Translations under genes and position numbers: made by a program
The notes under the pieces: generated by a model
Database searches by the model: none
Told to the model about the DNA's origin: nothing
The model's input: only the letters and a program-made list of their open reading frames with translations
Assembly: GCF_008000995.1 (NCBI RefSeq)
Contig: NZ_CP042828.1
Span: forward strand, 1,674,001 to 1,738,000
Direction: 5' to 3'
DNA: 64,000 bases
From: Ruania zhangjianzhongii
GTDB taxonomy: Bacteria; Actinomycetota; Actinomycetes; Actinomycetales; Beutenbergiaceae
Part shown: positions 41,379 to 49,801 of the stretch, one piece after another
Layout: each line of letters starts with the position of its first letter
Numbering within the stretch: the first letter of the stretch is position 1

Positions 41379-43506
41379 TCTCGTCGCGATCCTTACGGTC
41401 GGACTTGATCTGCGTCACCCACTCCCGCACCGTCTGCGGGTCGGCGTCCCTGCCGCCGGGAGCGTACCGGGACCGTTCCACGGCGGCAGCGAGGGCATGC
41501 AGCGCTGAGCGTGCGGACTCGCTGCTGAGCACGTCGTCGCCGGCTGCGGCCACCGCCCGGGGTGTGGAGCCTGGCCGGACCTGCCCCCCGGCTGCCCGAA
41601 CGACGCCGACCGCCTGGTGCCATCCGGTCTCGAGCTCACCGCTGGAGCGCGCCCGATAGCGCCGGACCGCGAGAGCCCCACCGAGCCCGATCACCAGCAG
41701 TGCAGCCAGCACCACGATGCCGGGCAGTGCCGAGGAAGGATCGGCGGTGCCGGCCGCCTCGGTCCCGTCCTCGCTGCTGGCTTCCTCGCTACTCTCCTCC
41801 TCGGCGCTGGTGGTCGTGGAGGTCTCCTCCTCCGGTTCGGTGGTCTGCGTCGGCCCGGTGGTCGGCGGTTCCGGAGTCTGCGCAGCAGGTTCCGGCGCCC
41901 AGGATGGTGTCGTCCCGGCCTGCACACCCGGGGTGGGCTCGAACCGTACCCAGCCGACGTCCGGGAACAGCACCTGGGGCCAGGCATGGGCCTGGTGCGC
42001 GCTGATGCTGGCGGTCCCGTCCTCCTGAGTCTCACCGGGCAGGTAACCCACGGCCACTCGAGCAGGCAGATCCAGCGTGCGGGCCATCACCACCATCGCG
42101 GTGGCGAACTGTACGCAATAGCCGCGCCGGTCATGCAAGAAGTCCCACACCGCATCGCGGGTGCGGGCGCTGGTGACCGACTCGGTGTAGGTGAACAGCT
42201 CGGGGTCACGGAGATAGTTCTGGACCGCGAGGAGCTGTTCGTACGCGGTCTCGGCACCGGCGTCGGTCACGATCTCCTGGGTCAGCTCGGCGACATCGGG
42301 TCCGTAACCAGTGTCCGGGATCTGGAGCAGGGCGGGGTCTGCATCGAGCTCGGTGGGATCGAGGTCCGAGAGCGCGGCGGCACTCAGATCCCGGGTCCGG
42401 TACGTCACCCGGTAGGTCAGCTCGCCCGGTGCCGCCTGTTCCAGCCGGACTTCGTCGGCGGCGGCAGAGTAGGAGGTCGCACTGTCCACCTCGACGCGGC
42501 GCGGTTCGCCCGGGATCGGCAGGCGATCCTGTCCCAGGTCGGTGATCGTGATGGTCGCGCTCTCGCCCTCCTCAGTCTCCACCTGGTCCGGCCAGAGCAG
42601 TCGGTTGTCGGCGTTCTCCCACTCCTCGGGCGGCGTGCGGTCCCAGGTGGAGCCGTTGAAGGTGGTGAGCGTATAGGCGTGTAAGGGTCCCAGCTCACGC
42701 GGGCTCGCTCCCTCATAGGTCATCACCACAGCGTCCCGAGGGCGGTTCAGGTCCGAACGCAGATCCAGGCCCAGGTCGAGGCGGGTGGAATCGGCGTCCG
42801 CGAGCTCGGCCGGCGAGTGCCAACGCACCGGGCTGGGGATGGACAGCACCCAGGGTGCGGCGACCAGCGCGACGGCGAGCACACCAGCGGTCAGCACCGC
42901 CAGTGCTCCCATCCGGCGCGGACTCGTTCGCCCGGTCGGCTCCCGCCAGGCTTCGGCACCGGTCGCCAGCATGGCCAGGAAACCCACCCCGGTGGCCACG
43001 ATCGCCGGAGTACGCACCGGGGCCAGCAGCAGCACCGGGAGAGCCCAGATCGACAGGATCGGCAGCAACGCCCAGGCGGGCGACTTGCCCGGGACGGCGA
43101 GCAGGTCCGCGAGCAGGTAGACCAGGGCAATGGCGCAGGTGACCATCAACCCCACCCCAGGGGCGTCGTCGATCGGTGGCAGTGCCACCTCGATCGAGGT
43201 CAGTCCACGGCCGAACAGGAGGTACAGCGTGGTGACCGCGGACCTGGTCGGGAGGATGCCGAGGAGCGCATCGTCGTGCGCGTACCAGGCGGTGATGGTG
43301 AGCACGGCGGCCAGCGTCGCCACCAGTGACGGAAGCAGCGTGCGACGCGTCCAGCGGCGTAGCAGGGAGAGCACGGTGAAGATCACCACTACCGTGGTGG
43401 CCACCGGAGCGAGCCAGAGCGAGGGGGCGACCAACCGGTCCAGGGCGAACGTGCTCGCCAGTGCGGTGATCGCGGTGGCGAGGCTGAGCAGGACGGCGCG
43501 GATCAC
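41353..43506 (-). CDS. Transglutaminase-like membrane protein (TgpA-type)
   Basis: A 717-residue protein with about six N-terminal transmembrane helices (to about 225), a large extracytoplasmic part containing a transglutaminase-like core, a Thr/Glu/Ser-rich linker near 545-590, one more helix near 605, and a cytoplasmic DUF4129-like tail. The Cys-His-Asp triad fits RRGYCVQF (about 463), HAWPQVLF (about 505) and PDVGW (about 515). GTG 43506 overlaps the DUF58 stop (GTGA). It is third in a MoxR-DUF58-transglutaminase operon, a common unit of unknown surface role. Confidence 0.92.
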   Translation of the reverse strand: MIRAVLLSLATAITALASTFALDRLVAPSLWLAPVATTVVVIFTVLSLLRRWTRRTLLPSLVATLAAVLTITAWYAHDDALLGILPTRSAVTTLYLLFGRGLTSIEVALPPIDDAPGVGLMVTCAIALVYLLADLLAVPGKSPAWALLPILSIWALPVLLLAPVRTPAIVATGVGFLAMLATGAEAWREPTGRTSPRRMGALAVLTAGVLAVALVAAPWVLSIPSPVRWHSPAELADADSTRLDLGLDLRSDLNRPRDAVVMTYEGASPRELGPLHAYTLTTFNGSTWDRTPPEEWENADNRLLWPDQVETEEGESATITITDLGQDRLPIPGEPRRVEVDSATSYSAAADEVRLEQAAPGELTYRVTYRTRDLSAAALSDLDPTELDADPALLQIPDTGYGPDVAELTQEIVTDAGAETAYEQLLAVQNYLRDPELFTYTESVTSARTRDAVWDFLHDRRGYCVQFATAMVVMARTLDLPARVAVGYLPGETQEDGTASISAHQAHAWPQVLFPDVGWVRFEPTPGVQAGTTPSWAPEPAAQTPEPPTTGPTQTTEPEEETSTTTSAEEESSEEASSEDGTEAAGTADPSSALPGIVVLAALLVIGLGGALAVRRYRARSSGELETGWHQAVGVVRAAGGQVRPGSTPRAVAAAGDDVLSSESARSALHALAAAVERSRYAPGGRDADPQTVREWVTQIKSDRKDRDEMKERADAP

Positions 43507-44615
43507 TGGTGGCTCCAGGCTTCGAGCGTGCGGCTCCACATCGCTGAGATCTCTTCGCCGGAGTCGCAGCCATGCACCAGCCAACCCGCCGCGGCGAGCT
43601 CCGGGCCGGCCTCGCGGTCGGCATCCACCAGCAAGGCCAAGCACTGCCGGGCGGTGGTGAGGGCGCCGAGCTCGCGGAGCAGACCAGGTGACGGTTCTCG
43701 GAGCACCGCCACCAGTGCGCCGTGCCCGGTCGCCTCGGGAAGGGGCGGCCACCCGGTGCCGACCCGGGCGAAGGCGTCCAGGGTGGTCGGGACCTCGGTG
43801 ACCGGTACCGCCTCCCGGGCAGGCGCCAACGCCAGCTGGATCTCCTGTCCGTCGGCCAGCAGTGCCACGGCCAGCGAGGCGCAGGCGCTCACTGTCCACT
43901 CGGTCGCTGCCGCGGGGGAGGATTCCGTGGGCCCGAGGTCGAGCAGTAGCCCGAGGCTGGTATCGGCCATCGGGTCGTCCTGGCGGACCAGCAACTCACC
44001 GTGTCGTGCCGAGGAACGCCAGTGGATCCGGCGCAGGTCGTCCCCACGCCGATAGTCACGCAGGGTCAGGTCGTCCATGCTGCGTTCCGGCTGACCTGAC
44101 TCGCTCGGTCGCGGGTGGCGTTGCGGCCAGAGCTGGACCAGATCAGCGACGTCGGTGGTGGCCGGCCAGACCAGCACCTCCGTGCTGCTTCCGGCCACGT
44201 GCCGCCAACGCATCAGCTGGAGCGGGTCGGTGCGCAGCACGACAGCGGGCCCCAGCTGGAGCAGGCCGCGGCGCAGTGGACGCACCCGATAGCCGCTGCT
44301 GTTCCCACTGCCCCGTTCCACCTCACCGCGCAGCCGTTCGCGCAGGGTGGTCCACGCCGGAAGGCGCGCCGGGACGGACCGGAGCTGCACGTCTGCCCAC
44401 TGCCCGGTCACCGGGCGGCGGGGCTGGACGCTGCGGCGCAGGTCTACCCGGGGCCAGCCGACGCGGTGCAGCGCCACCCAGAGCAGAGCAACGACCGGTG
44501 CGGCGAGGGTGAGGGCAGCCAACGAGCCGAGCGTCGCCGAGTGCATCGAGGTCGCGAGGAACGCGAGGACCGCTCCGGCGAGCAGCAGGCCGAGACCACG
44601 AGCCGTGGGACGCAT
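43503..44615 (-). CDS. DUF58 family membrane protein
   Basis: A 370-residue protein with two N-terminal helices (about 8-48) and a cytoplasmic DUF58 region showing the family hallmark LTLRDYRRGDDLRRIHWRSSARHGELLVRQ at about 180-210, followed by a von Willebrand A-like fold. It works with a MoxR ATPase in the same operon, probably in metal-dependent assembly or activation of a partner, which is inferred from known MoxR systems. It is translationally coupled to the transglutaminase gene. Confidence 0.92.
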   Translation of the reverse strand: MRPTARGLGLLLAGAVLAFLATSMHSATLGSLAALTLAAPVVALLWVALHRVGWPRVDLRRSVQPRRPVTGQWADVQLRSVPARLPAWTTLRERLRGEVERGSGNSSGYRVRPLRRGLLQLGPAVVLRTDPLQLMRWRHVAGSSTEVLVWPATTDVADLVQLWPQRHPRPSESGQPERSMDDLTLRDYRRGDDLRRIHWRSSARHGELLVRQDDPMADTSLGLLLDLGPTESSPAAATEWTVSACASLAVALLADGQEIQLALAPAREAVPVTEVPTTLDAFARVGTGWPPLPEATGHGALVAVLREPSPGLLRELGALTTARQCLALLVDADREAGPELAAAGWLVHGCDSGEEISAMWSRTLEAWSHQ

Positions 44616-44633
44616 CGCTTGGCACCTACCTGC

Positions 44634-45785
44634 TCAGGAATCCACCGGAACCCGAGCGAGGATGTCGGCCACGACGTCTTCGGCCACCGTGCCCTCCACC
44701 CGAGCCGTGCGCGCCAGTGTGAGCCGGTGGGCCAGCACCGCCACACCGAGCGATTGCACGTCGTCGGGGAGCACGTAGTCACGGGCTTGCAGGTAGGCGA
44801 GCGCTTTGGCGAGCGCTACCAGGTGCAGGCCTGCGCGCGGGGATGCGCCGAGCTGGACACTCTCGTGCTCGCGGGTGGCGCGCAGGACGGTCATCAGATA
44901 GCGCAGTACCGAGTCCGAGACGTGCACCGCACGCACAGCTGCCCCAGCGGCCTTGACGTCTTCCGGGCTCATCACCGCCTCGATTCCGCTGAGCGGATCC
45001 CCGAATCCGCCGGTGGCGAGGATGGCGAACTCCTCGGCGTCGGGTGGGTAACCGAGACTCACCCGCGCCATGAACCGGTCCTGCTGGGCCTCCGGCAACC
45101 GGTACGTGCCGTCCATCTCCACGGGGTTCTGCGTGGCGATCACCATGAACGGTTCCGGCAGCCGGTGGGTGGTGCCGTCCACGGTGACCTGCCGCTCGGC
45201 CATGCACTCCAACAAGGCCGACTGTGTCTTCGGGGACGCGCGGTTGATCTCGTCCCCGATCACCACAGTGGCGAACAGCGGGCCGGGATGAAACTCGAAG
45301 GTGCCGGTCTCCTGCCGGTAGATGGTGACCCCGGTCAGGTCGCTGGGCAGCAGGTCCGGGGTGAACTGGATCCGGCCGAGCGTGCCGGACACCGATCTGG
45401 CCAGGGCCTTGGCCACTGTGGTCTTCCCGACGCCGGGGACGTCGTGCAGCAGCAGGTGGCCGTGGGCCAGGAAGGTGGCCAGGATCGTGCGGACGGTCTC
45501 TGGTCGACCGGGGAGCACCTGAGTGAGGTTCCCCTCGAGCCGTCGGATCGCCGCCACCGGATCCACATCTTTGCTCGCTGTCGGGGCTTGTCCGGTCGCG
45601 GCTGTCTCGCCGTCCCCGGGCCCCGGACCCGCCGCGCCCGCCGCATCGTCCCCGGGCCCCGGACCCGTCGCGCCCGTCGCGCCCGTCGCGCCGGCCCCGG
45701 CCACCGGCACTGGGGCCGACCGTACGGGCGGCACCGACGGGAGGGGGTGCTCGGGTGGAGTGGGCGGGGCGGGTTGGGCGGGCAT
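44634..45785 (-). CDS. MoxR-family AAA+ ATPase
   Basis: A 383-residue AAA+ chaperone: a Pro/Ala/Gly-rich N-terminus of about 75 residues with a repeated GATGATGPGPGDD-type pattern, Walker A HDVPGVGKTT (about 113-122), Walker B VVIGDEINRASPKTQ, sensor 1 ATQNP, and arginine finger region QQDRFMARV. First gene of the minus-strand operon. The ATG at 45785 lies 7 bases from a TAGGCT -10. The low-complexity N-terminus is longer than in most MoxR proteins. Confidence 0.94.
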   Translation of the reverse strand: MPAQPAPPTPPEHPLPSVPPVRSAPVPVAGAGATGATGATGPGPGDDAAGAAGPGPGDGETAATGQAPTASKDVDPVAAIRRLEGNLTQVLPGRPETVRTILATFLAHGHLLLHDVPGVGKTTVAKALARSVSGTLGRIQFTPDLLPSDLTGVTIYRQETGTFEFHPGPLFATVVIGDEINRASPKTQSALLECMAERQVTVDGTTHRLPEPFMVIATQNPVEMDGTYRLPEAQQDRFMARVSLGYPPDAEEFAILATGGFGDPLSGIEAVMSPEDVKAAGAAVRAVHVSDSVLRYLMTVLRATREHESVQLGASPRAGLHLVALAKALAYLQARDYVLPDDVQSLGVAVLAHRLTLARTARVEGTVAEDVVADILARVPVDS

Positions 45786-45792
45786 GAAGACG

Positions 45793-45798
45793 AGCCTA
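45793..45798 (-). promoter_or_regulatory. -10 element of the MoxR operon
   Basis: Minus-strand TAGGCT ends 7 bases before the ATG; leaderless start inferred. Confidence 0.6.
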
Positions 45799-45926
45799 AT
45801 CGTGGTGGGGGATCCGGCACGGCGAAAGGGGCGAGGCAACGCTGCTGAATAAGTCCTCCACTTCCCACCACCCGCTCTGACCTGCAGGTTCTCGCGGTCA
45901 GAGGACGGAAACATGCCCTGTTGGCG

Positions 45927-45960
45927 TTGCATGTGGGGGAATGTGGAGTAAAGTGGGGTC
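45927..45960 (+). promoter_or_regulatory. mraZ promoter with triple 10-bp-spaced MraZ operator
   Basis: GTGGGG, GTGGAG and GTGGGG start at 45933, 45943 and 45953, exactly 10 bp apart on one helix face, matching the direct-repeat operator that MraZ binds at its own promoter. TTGCAT (45927-45932) and TAAAGT (45949-45954) form a -35/-10 with 16-bp spacing, so the repeats cover the spacer and the -10. Confidence 0.82.
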
Positions 45961-45990
45961 ATCCGGAGCGCGTAGGAAGGGGGTGGAACC

Positions 45991-46419
45991 TTGTTCCTCG
46001 GTACGTATGAACCTCGATTGGACGACAAGGGCCGCCTGATCCTGCCCGCAAAATTCCGCGACCAGATGGCCGGCGGAATCGTCATCACCCCAGGTCAGGA
46101 CCGCTGTCTGTACGGGTATCCGATGGCCACCTTCGAGGAAATCGTGGCCGAGATACAGACGGCGTCGACCACGTCCAAGCGGAACCGAGACTTCATCCGC
46201 GTGTTCCTCTCCGGTGCCAACGACGAGATCCCGGACAAGCAGGGCCGGGTCACCCTCACCTCGAAACTGCGCCGATACGCAGGCCTGGAGCGCGAGCTCG
46301 CCGTCGTCGGTGCCGGCGGCAGGGTCGAGATCTGGGACCTCGAGGCCTGGAACACCTACCTCGCCGCCAACGAACAGTCTTTCGCCGATATCAGCGAGGA
46401 GGTGGTCCCCGGCTTCTGA
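45991..46419 (+). CDS. mraZ: Transcriptional regulator MraZ
   Basis: A 142-residue protein with two AbrB-like SpoVT domains ([20 protein letters not shown] and the second around [16 protein letters not shown]), forming a ring that binds direct repeats and represses the dcw cluster. The start is TTG at 45991, supported by the invariant family N-terminus and GGGGGTGG upstream. Its likely operator lies 31-58 bases upstream. Confidence 0.96.
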   Translation: MFLGTYEPRLDDKGRLILPAKFRDQMAGGIVITPGQDRCLYGYPMATFEEIVAEIQTASTTSKRNRDFIRVFLSGANDEIPDKQGRVTLTSKLRRYAGLERELAVVGAGGRVEIWDLEAWNTYLAANEQSFADISEEVVPGF

Positions 46420-46528
46420 GCCTCCGCCCGACCTGGTCTCTCACCGCAGTCTCTGACGCACTTCCCCGGCGCCAGAGCAGGCGGGGAGAGTCCAGGCCGG
46501 GTGGCGGAACCAGATCCCAGCCGGGCTG

Positions 46529-46580
46529 CTCCACTTCGCTCCACCACAGCGCTCCTCCACTTCGCTCCACCGCAACGCTC
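46529..46580. repeat. Tandem direct repeat, 26 bp x 2, between mraZ and rsmH
   Basis: Units 46529-46554 and 46555-46580 (CTCCACTTCGCTCCACCRCA and onward) differ at two positions. They lie 110 bases after mraZ and 36 bases before rsmH. Confidence 0.88.
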
Positions 46581-46616
46581 CACCCAGCACCACCAGCGAC
46601 CCGATCCAGGAAGGCC

Positions 46617-47594
46617 ATGACCCAGATGACCACCCCCGCCAGGCACCTCCCCGTGCTGGCGCAGCGGTGCCTGGATCTTCTCGCCCCGGCGATCGGATCG
46701 GCGGGCGCGGTGCTCATCGACGCAACCCTCGGCCTCGGCGGACACGCAGAGGCCGCGCTGCGTAGGTTTCCCGAGCTGCACCTGGTGGGTATCGACCGCG
46801 ACCCGCACGCGCTGGAGCTGAGCAGTCAGCGGCTGGCACCGTTCGGTGACCGGTTCACCCCCGTGCACGCCCGTTACGACGCGATCGGTGAGGTCGCCCG
46901 ATCCCACGGCTCCGGCGCTCGCGTGCAGGGCATCCTGTTCGACCTGGGCGTCTCCTCGCTGCAGCTGGACGAGGCCGACCGGGGGTTCTCCTACGCTCAG
47001 GACGCTCCGTTGGACATGCGGATGGACCCGACCACCGGAGCCACCGCCGCTGAGCTGCTCGCCGAGACGGACGAGCGCGAGCTGCGCCGCATCCTGCACA
47101 CCTACGGTGAGGAGCGGTTCGCCGGCCGGATCGCCGGCGCGATCGTGCGGCGTCGCGCACAGCACCCGATCACTCGCTCCGGTGAGCTGGTCGAACTGGT
47201 CCGGGAGAGCATCCCGCACGCGGCCCGCCGCACCGGCGGCAACCCGGCCAAGCGCACCTTCCAGGCGCTACGGATCGCGGTGAACGCCGAGCTCGAGGCA
47301 CTCCAGAACGCTCTCCCGGCAGCGATCGGCGCCCTCGCCGTGGGCGGGCGGATCGTGGTGGAGTCCTACCAGTCGCTGGAGGACCGGTTGGTCAAGCGCG
47401 CGCTGGTGGAAGGGGCCACCTCCTCGGCGCCGCCCGGGCTCGTGCTTCCGCTGCCCGGTCATGAACCGTACCTGGAGCTGCTCACCCGCGGCGCCGAAGA
47501 AGCCGACGAGGCCGAGCGCGAGGCGAACCCCCGGTCGGCATCGGTACGCCTCCGGGCGGCGATGCGAGTCCGAGAAGGCGGGGTGAGGTCATGA
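46617..47594 (+). CDS. rsmH: 16S rRNA (cytosine1402-N4)-methyltransferase RsmH
   Basis: A 325-residue MraW-type methyltransferase acting on C1402 of 16S r[16 protein letters not shown] opening, SAM site [23 protein letters not shown], and [23 protein letters not shown] 46617 has AGGAAGGCC in front. It overlaps ftsL by 4 bases (ATGA). Confidence 0.97.
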   Translation: MTQMTTPARHLPVLAQRCLDLLAPAIGSAGAVLIDATLGLGGHAEAALRRFPELHLVGIDRDPHALELSSQRLAPFGDRFTPVHARYDAIGEVARSHGSGARVQGILFDLGVSSLQLDEADRGFSYAQDAPLDMRMDPTTGATAAELLAETDERELRRILHTYGEERFAGRIAGAIVRRRAQHPITRSGELVELVRESIPHAARRTGGNPAKRTFQALRIAVNAELEALQNALPAAIGALAVGGRIVVESYQSLEDRLVKRALVEGATSSAPPGLVLPLPGHEPYLELLTRGAEEADEAEREANPRSASVRLRAAMRVREGGVRS

Positions 47595-47986
47595 GCGCAG
47601 TACCCGGGCGGTCAGCCGCACCCGCAGCAGTAAGGAGCTGGCGGCCACGCCTGCGCATCGTCCGTGCCCCGGCGGCGGGTCGCAGCCGGGTCGGATTCAT
47701 CCTGCTCTGCGTCACCATCCTGGTCGGTTCACTGCTCGGGGTGCTGATGCTGAACACCGCGATGGCCACCACGGCGTATGAGATCCACGATCAGCAGGTC
47801 CACCTGGCCCGGCTCTCCGAGACCGAGCAGTCGCTGGCCCAGCAGGTGGAGCGACTGTCCTCTCCGGTGCTGCTGCAGCAGCAGGCCGAGGAGCTGGGGA
47901 TGGAACCGGCCGACGGTATGCGATACATCACGTTGGCCGACAACGCGATCCTCGGTCGCGACGCACCGCTGGTCGGTGAGGACTAG
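47591..47986 (+). CDS. ftsL: Cell division protein FtsL
   Basis: A 131-residue bitopic protein: a basic cytoplasmic N-terminus of about 32 residues, one helix at about 34-58 ([20 protein letters not shown]) and a leucine-zipper-like coiled coil at about 65-100 ([19 protein letters not shown]). It links FtsQ to the FtsW-FtsI synthase. Assignment rests on topology and position between rsmH and ftsI, since FtsL diverges fast. Confidence 0.9.
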   Translation: MSAVPGRSAAPAAVRSWRPRLRIVRAPAAGRSRVGFILLCVTILVGSLLGVLMLNTAMATTAYEIHDQQVHLARLSETEQSLAQQVERLSSPVLLQQQAEELGMEPADGMRYITLADNAILGRDAPLVGED

Positions 47987-48003
47987 AACAGGCAGGAGGG
48001 CAG

Positions 48004-49773
48004 ATGTCGAACGCATTCACTCGGGTGGGGCAGCCGGAGAAGCGGCAGTCCGTGCTCCTGGCCGCCCTGCTGGTGGTCGTGCTGGCGTTTGCCGCGCGGC
48101 TGGTCTACGTCCAGCTGGTGGCCGGCCCGGCCCTCGCCGCGGCCGCCCAGGCCGAGCGCAGCCGTACCTACGTCGAGCACGGGCCCCGGGGGGACATCGT
48201 CGATGCGAACGGGAACGTGCTCGCCACCTCGGCGCAGACCTACCGGATCGCCGTGGACCAGCGGTTCGTGTCCGAGTACAAGGTGCGGGACGACGACGGT
48301 GAGGTGGTCGGCTACGGCGCTGCCGCGGCAGCCGAGCAGCTCGGACCGATCCTCGACCGGGACGTGAACGCACTCGGTGGGCAGCTGGTCGGTGACGACG
48401 GCTACGTCATCCTCGCCCGGAACGTGGCACCCGAGGTCTGGCGAGAGATCGCCGCACTGAACATTCCCGGCATCTCTGCCGAGGAGACCTTCGATCGGGT
48501 CTACCCGAACGGGAACACCGCCGGCCAGATCCTCGGCTGGGTGAACGCCGAGGGGGACGGCGCCGCCGGCCTGGAGTCCTCGCTGAACAACCGGCTGCTC
48601 GGTACCGATGGTGAGTTCAGTGTGGAGATCGGTGCGCAGGGTCAGGTCATCCCCACCGGTCAGCGCACCGGCAACGCCGCCATGCCCGGCTGCACGGTGC
48701 AGCTGACGATCGACACCGACCTGCAGTACTTCTCCCAGAACGTGGTGGACGAGGCCGTCGAGACCTATGGCGCAGAGTGGGGCGCCGCCGTCGTGCTGGA
48801 CCGGGACGGCAACATCCTCGCCCTAGCCGACTCCGACGCCGTCGACCCGAACGACCCGGACACCTCCGGCTACACCGGTGCGCACTCGATCCAGGACGTG
48901 TACGACCCAGGATCGACCGGCAAGGTGCTCACCGTGCTGACCGCACTGGAAGAGGGCGAGATCACCCCGACCACCCCCATCGAGGACCCCTACCAGCTGA
49001 CGACCGACAACGGTCAGGTCTTCCACGACCACACCGAGCACCCGGACCAGACGCTCACCACGACCGGGGTGCTGGCGCACTCCGCGAACACCGGCACGGT
49101 GAACATCGGCTCGATGGTCAGCGACCAGACCCGGTACGAGTACATGCAGAGGCTCGGCTGGGGCGAGCAGAGCGGGATCGCGATGCCGGGGGAGACGCGC
49201 GGTCTTCTGGAACCACCGGAGGAGTGGGACGGCCGGCAGCGATACACCACGATGTTCGGTCAGGGACTGAGCGTGAACCTGCTGCAGAACACGGGCGTGT
49301 TCGCGTCCATCGCCAACGGCGGTGTGCACCACTCGCCGCAGCTGGTGGCCGGCTATGACTGCAACGGCGAGCAGGTCGAGGCCGAGCGCAGCGAACCGGT
49401 CCGGGTGGCCTCCCAGGAGTCCTCGGACCAGATGATCCGGATGCTGGAGAGCGTGGTCGCCTCGGACGAGGGCACCGGTAGCCATGCCGCGATCGACGGC
49501 TACCGGGTAGCCGGCAAGACCGGGACCGCGCAGATGCCCGGACCGTCCGGCCAGCTGACCGAGGTCGCTGCCTCGTTCGTGGGGATCACCCCGGCGGACG
49601 ATCCGGCGATCACCGTCGGCGTGGTGATGTACAACCCGAACAGCGGAATCTACGGCGGGACCATCGCGGCGCCGGTGTTCCAGGAGATCTCCTCGTTCGC
49701 CCTGCAGTCCCTCGGTGTGCCACCCAGTGGTGAGCCGGCCGACCCGTATCCGCTCACTCCCGATGAGTCCTGA
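48004..49773 (+). CDS. ftsI: Peptidoglycan transpeptidase FtsI (class B penicillin-binding protein)
   Basis: A 589-residue septal transpeptidase with one N-terminal helix (about 20-42), a dimerisation/pedestal domain starting RTYVEHGPRGDIVDANG, and a penicillin-binding domain. The active-site motifs are Ser304-xx-Lys307 (PGSTGK), Ser360-Ala-Asn362 and Lys505-Thr-Gly. It works with FtsW at the septum. The start lies 17 bases after ftsL. Confidence 0.96.
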   Translation: MSNAFTRVGQPEKRQSVLLAALLVVVLAFAARLVYVQLVAGPALAAAAQAERSRTYVEHGPRGDIVDANGNVLATSAQTYRIAVDQRFVSEYKVRDDDGEVVGYGAAAAAEQLGPILDRDVNALGGQLVGDDGYVILARNVAPEVWREIAALNIPGISAEETFDRVYPNGNTAGQILGWVNAEGDGAAGLESSLNNRLLGTDGEFSVEIGAQGQVIPTGQRTGNAAMPGCTVQLTIDTDLQYFSQNVVDEAVETYGAEWGAAVVLDRDGNILALADSDAVDPNDPDTSGYTGAHSIQDVYDPGSTGKVLTVLTALEEGEITPTTPIEDPYQLTTDNGQVFHDHTEHPDQTLTTTGVLAHSANTGTVNIGSMVSDQTRYEYMQRLGWGEQSGIAMPGETRGLLEPPEEWDGRQRYTTMFGQGLSVNLLQNTGVFASIANGGVHHSPQLVAGYDCNGEQVEAERSEPVRVASQESSDQMIRMLESVVASDEGTGSHAAIDGYRVAGKTGTAQMPGPSGQLTEVAASFVGITPADDPAITVGVVMYNPNSGIYGGTIAAPVFQEISSFALQSLGVPPSGEPADPYPLTPDES

Positions 49774-49787
49774 GCCCGCTGGGGCGG

Positions 49788-49793
49788 TAGATT
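49788..49793 (+). promoter_or_regulatory. Internal -10 element before murE
   Basis: TAGATT ends 8 bases before the ATG at 49802, just after the ftsI stop. It suggests an internal leaderless promoter in the dcw cluster. Confidence 0.5.
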
Positions 49794-49801
49794 TCGACAT
49801 C

